This document shows, one piece after another, positions 29,341-38,096 of a stretch of 46,282 nucleotides of DNA. The number at the start of each line of letters is the position of its first letter. The stretch's first letter is position 1. Origin of the DNA: a virus; the IMG/VR virus record IMGVR_UViG_3300012210_000010, positions 1 through 46,282 of that record, one strand, 5' to 3'. The notes beneath the pieces were generated by a model, which did no database searches, was not told where the DNA came from, and saw only the letters and a list, made by a program, of their open reading frames with translations. The translations under genes were made by a program, and so were the position numbers.

Positions 29341-31270
29341 GATCGAGCTGCCCGGAGATGTTGTCGCTGTTCGCCGCAGCCGACAGGCGCCAGCCGTCGA
29401 CCTGCACCCACTGCTGGACCATCGCCGCAGCGGTCTGGTTCGCCATCTCGGGGGTGAGGCCTCCCTTGACCAGGCCCTGGACTACCAGGGTGTGCACCTT
29501 CCCGAGCACGGTACCGGCATCGGAGGACATCTGGATGGGGATTTTCTGAGCCTTGGCCGCAGTCACCGCACCGTGTGCCGCGCCCTTGATGATGCCGATC
29601 GCACCCTTGGTGACCTGCACCGGGAATGCAAACGCCTTCATACCCCGGCCTCGGCCGATGACATGGAACTCGGCCAGCTCGGAGGCGATGAGCGGGAACG
29701 TAGTCGTCGCCAGGATCCCCACCAGCGGCATGGCCATCCCGGCGGTGAGCGCTGCGGCTATCACGCCGACGGCGATGAATCCGAGGTGGACCGCCAGCGT
29801 CGCCCTCGGCTCGGTCCGCTCCTGCTTCACGGCCTCCTGCTTCAGCTCTTCGATCTCCTCCATCGCCTTGCCGATCTCGATGTCGGTGTACACCCGGGAG
29901 TGGATGGCGGCCCTCGCGACCGCCTGCAGCGATGCCGGGTTACCGGCCAGGGGCGTGCTGCTCTGCGCTGGCTCGGGGAGCCTGGATGGCACGGCGGCGG
30001 GGCTGGGCGCTGCGGGTGCCTGCTCCGCCGGTACCCGCGTCGGCCTGCCCACCGTGGCCGCGCTGTACGTCCGCGTGAACCGGCCGTGCGCGTCCCGGGG
30101 CTGGTGCTTCCAGCTGTCATGCGCCAGGTCCAGTGCTTGTCCGGAGATGGTCGACAGATCCTGCTCCCCGTCCATCAGCTCCCTGAGCCACTTGGCTTCG
30201 GCCGGGTAGTTGTCGAGGACGTGCTGGGTGAGCTTCTGCGCGTGCTCGTAGGTGCCCTGCAGATGCTTCTCGGCGTGGTCGGCGTCGAACTGCCAACACG
30301 CGTCGTCCGTGTCGTTGAGCATCGCTTCGGTGTGCCGCTGGGCGTGCGCGGCGTCGTACAGGATCGTCTGGAGCAGGTGCGCGAACGAGGACGCCTTGGC
30401 CGCCGGGCTCACCGACTTCGCCAGGTCCATCACCCGCTGGTCACTGATGCACATCTGCACATCGCCACCGCCGAGCGGGAACCGGACCACGTCCTTGCCG
30501 CGATGCACCGACAGATGTGTGATGATCACCGGGGTCTGTGGCACCGGGGCCGGGAACGGCTCGCCGGGCTTCACGTACGCCAGGGTGACGTGCGACTTCC
30601 AGTCCTTGTGTTCACTGGCCGACAGGTCCGCCAGTCCTTGGCGGATCGAGTCCGCCCCGGGCAGGTCGACACCGGCCCACACGGGCATCCCGTCGCTACC
30701 CGGCGGGAACGATCCGATCCCGCCGACCGATCCCTTCAACGGGCCGGGAACCGCAGCCGCCGCCTTCTGCGCCCGGTCGCACGCCTCGGCTAACGCGTCG
30801 TCGTCCACGTCGGGCCCGAGGTACACCACCGTGATGTGGTGGTCGTCCACGCCGCCGGGAACGGGAGCGATAGTGCCGGACGGCAGGTCGAGGGAGATCA
30901 TGCCGGAACGCGGATTCAGCTTGTACCCGGTGGCCATCCCGATCTCGTTCGCCAGGTTCATCACCCGCGCCAGCATCCGCCACTCGTCCGACTCGGCCGG
31001 GTAGTGCGCCAGCATGTTCTCCTTCAGCTGGTTCGCCTGGTCCAGAGTGATGTTGATGTGGTTGGCGAGGTGCAGGTTGTTGTAGTGCCGCAGCTCTCCG
31101 CCGGTGCTGCACATGACCTTCATGCGTTCCTTGGCGTGCGCCAGCTCGTCTGCGATGTCGTTGATCCGGTGCGCGGTGAACATCGCCACCGCGGTCGGGT
31201 TGTCCGGGACCGGCGGCAGCTTGTGCAGCTGGCCGCTGATGCTCGTACCCGCCTCGCCCGGCCCGGTCAC
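29330..31270 (-). CDS. Head protein with 2H phosphoesterase domain
   Basis: A 646-residue protein from GTG 31270 (GTGA overlap). Residues 140-270 are a 2H phosphoesterase (2'-5' RNA ligase-like): DDHHITVVYLG with H145-x-T147 and SHVTLAYV with H227-x-T229, separated by the usual distance. The family cleaves or opens 2',3'-cyclic phosphates or related RNA/ADP-ribose bonds. Residues 290-400 are helical, with His/Asp-rich pairs. A PRDAHGRFTR module occurs near residue 405. Residues 490-530 form two hydrophobic helices, so the protein may contact membranes. A related gene type sits near MuF proteins in actinophages. Overlap with the next gene is 11 bases. Confidence 0.8.
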   Translation of the reverse strand: MTGPGEAGTSISGQLHKLPPVPDNPTAVAMFTAHRINDIADELAHAKERMKVMCSTGGELRHYNNLHLANHINITLDQANQLKENMLAHYPAESDEWRMLARVMNLANEIGMATGYKLNPRSGMISLDLPSGTIAPVPGGVDDHHITVVYLGPDVDDDALAEACDRAQKAAAAVPGPLKGSVGGIGSFPPGSDGMPVWAGVDLPGADSIRQGLADLSASEHKDWKSHVTLAYVKPGEPFPAPVPQTPVIITHLSVHRGKDVVRFPLGGGDVQMCISDQRVMDLAKSVSPAAKASSFAHLLQTILYDAAHAQRHTEAMLNDTDDACWQFDADHAEKHLQGTYEHAQKLTQHVLDNYPAEAKWLRELMDGEQDLSTISGQALDLAHDSWKHQPRDAHGRFTRTYSAATVGRPTRVPAEQAPAAPSPAAVPSRLPEPAQSSTPLAGNPASLQAVARAAIHSRVYTDIEIGKAMEEIEELKQEAVKQERTEPRATLAVHLGFIAVGVIAAALTAGMAMPLVGILATTTFPLIASELAEFHVIGRGRGMKAFAFPVQVTKGAIGIIKGAAHGAVTAAKAQKIPIQMSSDAGTVLGKVHTLVVQGLVKGGLTPEMANQTAAAMVQQWVQVDGWRLSAAANSDNISGQLDHVR

Positions 31271-33099
31271 AGCGCTGCCGCCTGCTTGGTCAGTGCCGCC
31301 GCCTGCGCGAGCGCGCCCTTGATCGCCTGCCTCAGCCATCCGACCTGCTGCGCCTTGCTCATTCCAGCCGTCTTGGCCTTGAACGTGGAATGCGCGATGG
31401 TAGCCGGGGTCTTCGCCGCCACGGTCTTCTTCGCCGGAGTGCTGGACGCCGTCTTGCCCGTCGACCCGGCCTTAGTCGCGGCGGCCGTCGCCGCCTTGGT
31501 CGCCTTGGCCGCCGCAGCCGCCGCCGTCTGCTTTTTGGCGGTGGTCTTCTTCGCGGTCGTGAGCGCCGCGAGCATCTTCGTGTACGCAACGGCCATCGCC
31601 CTGAGCTGGGCGGCCTGAGCCAGCAGGGCCTGCTTCTTCGCGGCCTTCTGCTGGGGACTCATCTGCGCGGCGCCCGCCGCCGCGCCTCCGGAACCAAACT
31701 GGCCGTTGACGGCCCTGGGATCCAGGGCCGCCCCGGCCGCGGTGCCGACCAGCTCGACCACGCCAGCCCACGAATCGGCGGTGTGTTCCTGCTGGCTGGC
31801 CTGTCGGATCGCCATGCCCGGATTGCGGTACGGCAGACCGACACGCTTGCCGTTGACCACTGCGTAGTGCAGTCCGCCGACCTTCTCGGTCGTGACCGTG
31901 CTCGGCTTCGACGGGCCGGGACGCTTGCCGACACGCCCCGAGAGCTCGGCGCCGTGTGAATCAATGACCTGCTGCGCATGGGCCGTGGCACGCTGCGGGG
32001 TCTGGAACTCGTGCGCGTCACCCTTGATCGGCTGGCCGTTGATCGTGGCCACGTGCACCGTGCCGCCGCCGTACTGGGGGTCGACGGCGCGCTCAGCCGA
32101 TCCTGCCTGCCACTTGCCGTGGGAGTCGCGCATTTCAGCCGCGGCCCCCACCAGCTCCACTACTCCCGCCCACGAATCCGCGGTGTGGCCGTGGACGGCC
32201 TTCGCGCGTGCCTGCCGGGTCAGCTCCCCGCCTTCAGCCGCCGCGCTCGCTGCGCGCACCTCGGGGTGCACCTTGCCGCCGCCGGACGACCAGCGGCGGA
32301 TCGCACCGCGGGCGATGGCGTACGCCTTGCCGGGGTCCATCCCACGCTTGCGGATCAGCGCCTTGACGATTTGCTGGAGGTAGGCGGTGTGGCCCATGCC
32401 CTCGACGTCGTACAGACCGGGACCGCCCGGCCGCCCGCGCGGGGCTGGTGTGGCCGCCAGTCGGGCCGTCTGCGCGGACAGCTCGATCATCCGATCGATG
32501 TCGTCCCAGGACAGCACCGCCTGCGGCATCGGACGTCCCGGCAGCTGGCGCTCCTTCCCGCTCGGCGCCTTCGGGCCACCGGCCATCGCCCGATCGGTGC
32601 CGGTGTTCTGCGCCGGGGCGGGCACCATCGCGGCGCGCACCGTCTTGGGCACGCCGGGTCCGCCGTCGGGACCGGCGGCGCCGGGGAGCTTCAGAGGGTT
32701 CATGGAATCACCCATCGGCAGGTTGCCCGGCTGGGTGAAGGTGGCCGGTGTGGCGCGCAGACCTTGGTTGTGCGCCTCGCCGTCCTCCAGGTCACTGACC
32801 AGCATGTGGTGCCGGTTGATCAGGTCCATGTTGACCTTGGCCTTGGCGTGGCCGTCGTCGTCGAGGATGCCGTGGCGCATCAGCGACAGCGGAGCCATGG
32901 TGTGCATCGCGGCTTGCAGGTGGCGCTTCGCGCCCGTGTGGTTGCCGGACTCCAGCGCGCGCGCCGCGTCGCGCAGGTGCTGCGGCGCGGCCATGCCGGG
33001 AAGCTCCTCGTCGATCTTCCCTGCCAGGGCGCGCATGCCGCTGGCGGTGCGCTCCTTCATCTGGGACAGAGGGACCGCGTTCTTGCGCGCGAACGTCAT
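31267..33099 (-). CDS. Large head-associated protein with histone-like tail
   Basis: A 610-residue protein. N-terminal 100 residues are helical and His/Met-rich (PQHLRDAARALESGNHTGAK). Around residue 250 comes YLQQIVKALIRKRGMDPGKA followed by AIRRWSSGGGKVHPE, a motif found in actinophage head-assembly proteins. Two copies of HTADSWAGVVELVG follow (near residues 305 and 440), one before a MRDSHGKW module. Residues 515-576 are a Lys/Ala/Thr-rich, acid-free tail (13 Lys) like histone H1 or bacterial histone-like tails, probably binding DNA. Located between the MuF-like and 2H genes; perhaps an internal head protein packed with DNA. Confidence 0.75.
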   Translation of the reverse strand: MTFARKNAVPLSQMKERTASGMRALAGKIDEELPGMAAPQHLRDAARALESGNHTGAKRHLQAAMHTMAPLSLMRHGILDDDGHAKAKVNMDLINRHHMLVSDLEDGEAHNQGLRATPATFTQPGNLPMGDSMNPLKLPGAAGPDGGPGVPKTVRAAMVPAPAQNTGTDRAMAGGPKAPSGKERQLPGRPMPQAVLSWDDIDRMIELSAQTARLAATPAPRGRPGGPGLYDVEGMGHTAYLQQIVKALIRKRGMDPGKAYAIARGAIRRWSSGGGKVHPEVRAASAAAEGGELTRQARAKAVHGHTADSWAGVVELVGAAAEMRDSHGKWQAGSAERAVDPQYGGGTVHVATINGQPIKGDAHEFQTPQRATAHAQQVIDSHGAELSGRVGKRPGPSKPSTVTTEKVGGLHYAVVNGKRVGLPYRNPGMAIRQASQQEHTADSWAGVVELVGTAAGAALDPRAVNGQFGSGGAAAGAAQMSPQQKAAKKQALLAQAAQLRAMAVAYTKMLAALTTAKKTTAKKQTAAAAAAKATKAATAAATKAGSTGKTASSTPAKKTVAAKTPATIAHSTFKAKTAGMSKAQQVGWLRQAIKGALAQAAALTKQAAAL

Positions 33100-33100
33100 G

Positions 33101-33424
33101 TCAGCTGCCCACCTTCTCGCTCGTGCCGTCCCAGACGAACTCTTCCACCGGGCGGTGCTTATGGCAGCCGCAGCAGTAGGTGCCGCCGTAGAACTTCGGG
33201 TTGCGCGCGTACGTCTCAGCCAGGGCCGTGCTCATCGTCGTGAGGGTGCCGCACGGGGGCTCTGCGCCGGTGTGCACGTAGCTTCGCCGCACCGGCCGGA
33301 CGAAGCCCTTGGCGCGCTCCTCCTCGCTCAGCACCAGGTACGCGGAGGCCTGCGGTACCGGCTCCTCGTCGTTGCCATGCGTGAGCTCCGGGTCGTTCGG
33401 GTCGGTGGTCAGTCTGCCCATCAT
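33101..33424 (-). CDS. Small Cys-rich, putative zinc-binding protein
   Basis: A 107-residue protein from the ATG at 33424 (ATGA overlap); a second ATG follows immediately. The C-terminal half has PPCGTLTTMSTALAETYARN and FYGGTYCCGCHKHRPVEEFV, where Cys58, Cys84/85, Cys87 and the His pair could hold a zinc ion. Proteins with a G-T-Y/F-C-x-x-C-x-x-H-x-PV core are widespread in actinophage head modules and of unknown function. It lies between two head genes, so an assembly role is possible. Confidence 0.75.
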   Translation of the reverse strand: MMGRLTTDPNDPELTHGNDEEPVPQASAYLVLSEEERAKGFVRPVRRSYVHTGAEPPCGTLTTMSTALAETYARNPKFYGGTYCCGCHKHRPVEEFVWDGTSEKVGS

Positions 33425-34011
33425 GCATCCACCATTTCTCCGTTGCGGATGAACCCGTGCCAGCCGTCGGGCTGGCTGTGCCAGATTGACGGATTGACGT
33501 CGATCGCAGGCGGAGTGCCGTTGACCGTCCAGAACCCGCCTCCGGACGCGCCCTGGCTGGTGATCCATTGACCGCCGTCCGGCAGGGCGACGCACCATGA
33601 CTCGACGTGCTGCGGATGGCGGACGGAGAAGTGCGCGTCAGCCCACGGAAGCCGCCACATGGTGCCGGGCGGGACGGCGGCCAGGCTGCCCCAGTGTGCG
33701 AATTCGAAGCCGTCCGGCCTGCGATACATCTTGAGGTCGTTGCGCTGCCACTCGTCCGCGTCGGCGAAGTGGTAGTCGCAGTTCTCGCACTGTGACGGCC
33801 ATCGCTCGTCTTCGCGCGGCCAGTTGTCCCCGTGGACCAGCTCGGCCGCAGCCTCGGGGATGTATTCGATCGTCGCGGTGGCGTCGTGCCCCATCGGGAA
33901 CTGCCCCTGCACACGTCCGGGGCAGGGCGTGCCGCGGCTGCCGTAAGTGAACCGGCGCAGGTCGCGGCGGTACAGGCCGGTCGGCTCGGCGATGATCAGC
34001 GGGACCCCCAT
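33421..34011 (-). CDS. Trp-rich head-region protein
   Basis: A 196-residue protein from the ATG at 34011, preceded by GGGAGGGTGAC. It is rich in Trp, Pro, His and Asp, with a Cys pair C75-x-x-C78 (SQCENCDYHF) and segments RRPDGFEFAHWGSLAAVPPG and MWRLPWADAHFSVRHP. The second half has TSQGASGGGFWTVNG. Related actinophage proteins share a W-P-x-x-C-x-x-C-x-Y-x-F pattern with an aromatic core; function unknown. Its stop overlaps the next start by four bases. Confidence 0.7.
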   Translation of the reverse strand: MGVPLIIAEPTGLYRRDLRRFTYGSRGTPCPGRVQGQFPMGHDATATIEYIPEAAAELVHGDNWPREDERWPSQCENCDYHFADADEWQRNDLKMYRRPDGFEFAHWGSLAAVPPGTMWRLPWADAHFSVRHPQHVESWCVALPDGGQWITSQGASGGGFWTVNGTPPAIDVNPSIWHSQPDGWHGFIRNGEMVDA

Positions 34012-34012
34012 G

Positions 34013-34729
34013 TCACCCTCCCAGCAGTTGACCGAGTCGGCGCTGCAGCCGGGCGCCGGGCACCGGAGCACCCGCCGACGGCAGCATCGGAGCGCCGGGG
34101 AACGGCCCGACCGGCGTGCACCGGCACTTCGCGTGCACGGTGCCGGGGAAGCCGATCAGCGGCATCTGGTCGGCCCGGAAGTTCTTCCCGTCGGCCGCCA
34201 GGCAGTCCGGCGTGACCCGGTCGTCCCGGTGCGTCATCCAGCCGAGCAGCAGCCCATGCTCCATCGCGGCCATGTCGACGGCCATGGCCGCCTTGGCGCG
34301 GGACCAGATCGCGTCCCGGTGCATGCCGAAGTACCGCCGTTCTCGCGTCACGCCGTCGAGCAGCGCCCGGAGCGCGCTCTTGCCGTTCGAGCGCGCGCTG
34401 CGCATGTCGCCGGTCAGCCGTCGGCCGATCGACAGGACCATCTGCCCGCGCCTGACCTGATTGAGGTAGGAGACCTGGGCGGTCGCCGGTCCGGCAATCC
34501 CGGTCGCCTCGGGTGGCATCGACATGACGATCTGCAACGCACCCTGCAGGGCCGGACCCTCGACACCTGCCCGGCTGTACAGCTTCGCGAGCGCAGCCGA
34601 AGCCGCGTCCACGGTGATCGCTACAGCGAGCGCCGCCGCAGCCGCAGCCGCCAGGTCGTCATCGCTCGGTTGCTGCGGCGGTTGCTGTACCGGTTGCTGC
34701 GGCGGTTGCTGCGTCGTCGGGGTGGTCAC
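34013..34729 (-). CDS. MuF-like minor capsid / head morphogenesis protein
   Basis: A 238-residue protein from GTG 34729 (GTGA overlap with portal). A Gln/Pro-rich N-terminus (PPQQPVQQPPQQP) is followed by an Ala-rich helix, then a MuF-type end: MTHRDDRVTPDCLAADGKNF, DQMPLIGFPGTVHAKCRCTP. The DRVTPDC...P...H-x-x-CRC signature is the mark of the Phage_Mu_F family, which sits beside portal and takes part in head morphogenesis. It is shorter than full MuF proteins; the three large head genes downstream may supply other parts. Confidence 0.85.
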   Translation of the reverse strand: MTTPTTQQPPQQPVQQPPQQPSDDDLAAAAAAALAVAITVDAASAALAKLYSRAGVEGPALQGALQIVMSMPPEATGIAGPATAQVSYLNQVRRGQMVLSIGRRLTGDMRSARSNGKSALRALLDGVTRERRYFGMHRDAIWSRAKAAMAVDMAAMEHGLLLGWMTHRDDRVTPDCLAADGKNFRADQMPLIGFPGTVHAKCRCTPVGPFPGAPMLPSAGAPVPGARLQRRLGQLLGG

Positions 34730-36324
34730 GGCGACCGCGGCGGGTTCTGGCCGCCCGCGCCGAGGCGGGACGGCTGCGGCGGCGGCGCCGGAGGACCGGC
34801 GGGCACGCCGCGCAGCCCCTCGGGCACGCCGCCCTGCTTCTGGGCGGCCTGCTTGGTCAGGTTCTGCGCCGCGCCGACAAGGCCCTGCACCTGGCCGAGC
34901 CCGGCGGCGGCCGAGGCGGGCATCCCCGGGGGCGGCTGGGCGGCCATCTGCTCGGAGCGCTGCTGGACGGTGGACACCAGAGCCTGGTGCACCTGGTCGA
35001 GGTCGAGCTGCAGGATCGAGGCCATCCGCTCGGTGATCAGGTCGAGCACCGGCACGGGGATGTGCAGCGCGGGCGCGGCGGCCAGCTGTCCGAACAGAGT
35101 GAGCAGCGCCTGCATCTGCTCGTCCTGCAGCGGGCCGAACTTCCAGGTGGGGAACGCCGCGCCGGGTCCGAAGTTCAGCATCACCAGCGGTCGGATGACG
35201 TCGTAGCTCAGCGATTCGCCGATCTCCTTGGCGACGGCCTGCCGGGACTTGAGGTAGAACGCGCTCTGGTCCTGGGACAGCGAGTACGCGCCCTTCCCGG
35301 CGGTCGCGCCGCCGACCAGGCCCATGAATCCGGCGAGCACGCTCTGCGTCTGCCAGCCCTCCAGGAACATCATGGCGTCGGAGAAGAACTTCCCGGCGTC
35401 AGTGGGCTGCGGGATGACCTCGAAGGCCTTCTTGGCGTCCGGCGGGTGGACGAGACCGACCACGCCGGAGCCCTTCAGCTGGGCGATGTCGTCGGCGTGT
35501 GCGTTGGCCTCGGGCTGGTCGGACCCGTAGACGATGATGCGCTGCATCGCCTGGTTCTCCAGGAAGTAGTACCAGAGGAACAGCAGCTTCATCTTGGTCT
35601 GATACACCCAGTAGCTGACGTCCATCTCCGACACCCCGATCAGCGGCTCGCGGTACTTGCCGTGGGTGTGGATGAAGGAGCGGACCTTCGGGATGTCGAC
35701 GTAGCCGGGGACCTTCTGCTCCTTGGTGAGCATCAGGTTGCCGCCGAACAGCCAGACCTGTTGACGGAATCCGTTGGGGACGGCGGTGCGCGAGTTGTAC
35801 CGGGCCTGGCAGGTGGCGGGCGGACGGAAGGCGATCTTGTCGTATATGATCTTGCCGTCGTCCTCGCGGACCTTCCAGATCTTCTCGAAGAACGCCCGTC
35901 GGTAGATCTGCGCGCTGGTGACCTGCCCGACCAGCTCGTGCACGGGGGTCGCCATGCCGCCCTCGGTGTCCGGAGTCATGATCACGCTGCGCACGAACGC
36001 GGTCTCGCCCGAGTCGCCCTTGGTGGGCTCGATCGAGAATGCGGCCTCGCGGATCGGCAGGGTGAGCACCGACTCGACGGCCGAGCAGATGCCGTCACGG
36101 CGGAACATCGCCTTCATGTCCCGGGCTGTGTACTCGCCGTAGTCGAAGACGTCGCCCTCGCCGTACCAGGCGAACAGCCGCTGGCCCAGGTCGAACTGCG
36201 TGCCCAGCTCCTTGCCGAGCAGATCCCGCTTCGCGGACGGCTTGATGTCGGGGAACGCGTAGATCTTCGCCGAACCGGACGCTGGCGGATCCGACGCTGC
36301 TGCACTGCTCTGCGCCTTGGCCAC
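34726..36324 (-). CDS. Portal protein
   Basis: A 532-residue protein from GTG 36324 (GAGGAG upstream); the longer frame to 36435 has no ribosome binding site. The fold pattern fits portal proteins: N-terminal FDLGQRLFAWYGEGD, FRRDGICSAVESVLTLP, a wing region with FRPPATCQARYNSR, then a KGSGVVGLVHPP-like strand and TDAGKFFSDAMMFLEGWQTQ, followed by stem and crown helices. The C-terminal 110 residues are Pro/Gln/Ala-rich. Dodecameric portal is the DNA gate and packaging seat. A 46-base gap to the terminase holds only the ribosome binding site. Mu gp29-like family is the best guess. Confidence 0.9.
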   Translation of the reverse strand: MAKAQSSAAASDPPASGSAKIYAFPDIKPSAKRDLLGKELGTQFDLGQRLFAWYGEGDVFDYGEYTARDMKAMFRRDGICSAVESVLTLPIREAAFSIEPTKGDSGETAFVRSVIMTPDTEGGMATPVHELVGQVTSAQIYRRAFFEKIWKVREDDGKIIYDKIAFRPPATCQARYNSRTAVPNGFRQQVWLFGGNLMLTKEQKVPGYVDIPKVRSFIHTHGKYREPLIGVSEMDVSYWVYQTKMKLLFLWYYFLENQAMQRIIVYGSDQPEANAHADDIAQLKGSGVVGLVHPPDAKKAFEVIPQPTDAGKFFSDAMMFLEGWQTQSVLAGFMGLVGGATAGKGAYSLSQDQSAFYLKSRQAVAKEIGESLSYDVIRPLVMLNFGPGAAFPTWKFGPLQDEQMQALLTLFGQLAAAPALHIPVPVLDLITERMASILQLDLDQVHQALVSTVQQRSEQMAAQPPPGMPASAAAGLGQVQGLVGAAQNLTKQAAQKQGGVPEGLRGVPAGPPAPPPQPSRLGAGGQNPPRSP

Positions 36325-36370
36325 GGCTCTCCTCGCTGGTGATCGCTGTCTGCAGGATATCGCCGGTAGG

Positions 36371-38092
36371 TTAGAACGGCGATGAGTCGGTCGACCACGA
36401 GCGCACGTTGCCGCGCCGCCCGTGCTCGGGTGCATCGTCAGGGTCCTGCGGACCCCAGGCGTCCAGGTCTCCGAAGCCGCCCGCCGCAGCCGCCTGCTGG
36501 AGCTGCATGCGGCGCACCCCCCGGGGCACCGCGAGGCGGTCGTCCTCGGGGTTCGGCGCGGCGATGGGGTCGCCTCCGCGCTCGCGCTCGAGCGGCACGG
36601 CGTCCGCCAGCGGGCCGCCGTTGCGCGCCCACTTGGCCACGAGCGCGCGCTGCACCGGGCCGAAGCTCAGCGACAGGAACGGGCTGGCCGCCCACACGAG
36701 GGAGTCGAGCCGGTCGGGGGACCGCTCGCCGTGCGCACCGGTGAAGGTGGCCTGCTGGTCCTCCAGCTCGGTGAACCGCTCCGTCTCCTCGCGCCACTGC
36801 AGTTCGCCGGTGTCCAGGTCCACCATCTGGAAGCGGTTGACCTTCTGGCAGTGCTTGACGATGCCGCGTTCGTACAGCCCGGAGATCGGCTCGGCGCGGG
36901 TGCGCTTGGACTCGCTGGCGTGGATCTTCTCCACGCGCACCCGCTTCTTGATGACCCCCTCTTTGAGCAGGCCGCGCTGGATCTGCTCGATCAGCTGCAT
37001 CATCCACTCGCCGCCGTGGTTCTTCTCCACGACGACGGTGGCGTCCAGCTGTGCCGCACGGATCAGGAACCGGCGGGCGAACGGTGCCGGGGCCTCCTGC
37101 CCACCCCAGGACTCGACGACGTAGATCTGGTCCCGCATCGGGTTGAGGCCGACGACGGTGTACGCCTGCTCATCGGACTCCTCGGTGCCGTCGGACGGGT
37201 CGACGCCCATCTTGATCGAGGTCAGGTACTCGGGACCGCCCGGTTCGCCGATGCCGGGGCTCTGCGCCTCCTCGAGCATCTCGCGCGTCCACAGCGCGTT
37301 GGCGACGTCGTCGAGCAGCTCGCCCTCGAGCTCCTGGCGCTCGAGCCGGGTGCCCTTGGCCGCGCCGACCACCGATCGGAAGAACGACTCCGACAGGTTC
37401 AGGATGTTGTCGATCGTGCGCAGCTTCCGCACGATCACCGGCCCGTCGCTGAACTCGTCGTCGCCGCGTCCGGCGCGGATCAGCCGACGCACCAGCTTGC
37501 GGGCCGGACGGGAGGCCTTCGGCGTTCCGGTGACGATGATCTTTGACACGCCCTTACGGACGGCGAACCGGACCGACTCCTCCCAGGCGACCTGCCAGCG
37601 CTTCCACAGGCCGATCTCGTCGCCCCACGCCGCCCGCAGGTTCTTGCCCTGGACGCGCAGTGCGCCGTCGTCGGCCGAGTCGACGTAGATCACGTGCCCG
37701 CTGCGCAGGCCGATCTCCCCGTAGCTGCGGTAGGCGTATTCGACCGACTGGGACTTGCCGTGCTTGACCTCACCGGCCGTGGTGCCCAGCGCCCGCAGGA
37801 TCCCGGCCTCGCCCTCGACGCACACCGTCCAGGCGTCCCGGTAGGTGGGTGCGATGATGCCGTACTCGCCGGGCGGATCGAAGTCCATGTCAGCTTCGAT
37901 CAGCTCGGCAAGTCCGGCGGATCCCGACCGGGTCTTCCCGCTGCCACGGCCGCCCTGGTAGTAGACGACTCGCCAGTCGCCTTCGGGCAGCCGCTGCTCC
38001 GGACGGGCCTCCCGACGCCAGACGGCCGATGCCTTCTCGACGACCGCCTCGGGGTCCATCCGCCGCGCCCACTCGGCCAGCAGGTTCACCAT
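36371..38092 (-). CDS. Terminase large subunit
   Basis: A 573-residue packaging motor and nuclease. Walker A is GGRGSGKT (47-54), Walker B ends at AWGDEIGL (D158-E159), and motif III is VTGTP (187-191). The nuclease domain shows the acidic ligands GVDPSDG (D298), VVVEKNHGG (E356) and LDSLVWA (D463). The N-terminal part has a DWRVVYYQ adenine-binding strand. The C-terminus is Ala/Gly/Asp-rich. It follows a PLD-like gene after four bases. In the family it cuts concatemers and drives DNA into the prohead with ATP. No small subunit is recognised nearby. Confidence 0.95.
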   Translation of the reverse strand: MVNLLAEWARRMDPEAVVEKASAVWRREARPEQRLPEGDWRVVYYQGGRGSGKTRSGSAGLAELIEADMDFDPPGEYGIIAPTYRDAWTVCVEGEAGILRALGTTAGEVKHGKSQSVEYAYRSYGEIGLRSGHVIYVDSADDGALRVQGKNLRAAWGDEIGLWKRWQVAWEESVRFAVRKGVSKIIVTGTPKASRPARKLVRRLIRAGRGDDEFSDGPVIVRKLRTIDNILNLSESFFRSVVGAAKGTRLERQELEGELLDDVANALWTREMLEEAQSPGIGEPGGPEYLTSIKMGVDPSDGTEESDEQAYTVVGLNPMRDQIYVVESWGGQEAPAPFARRFLIRAAQLDATVVVEKNHGGEWMMQLIEQIQRGLLKEGVIKKRVRVEKIHASESKRTRAEPISGLYERGIVKHCQKVNRFQMVDLDTGELQWREETERFTELEDQQATFTGAHGERSPDRLDSLVWAASPFLSLSFGPVQRALVAKWARNGGPLADAVPLERERGGDPIAAPNPEDDRLAVPRGVRRMQLQQAAAAGGFGDLDAWGPQDPDDAPEHGRRGNVRSWSTDSSPF

Positions 38093-38096
38093 GTGC

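Noticed and set aside
34726-36435. Portal start at 36435
   Set aside because: The 37 extra residues are Arg/Ser/Cys-rich, extend into the terminase gene and lack a ribosome binding site; GTG 36324 has GAGGAG upstream.
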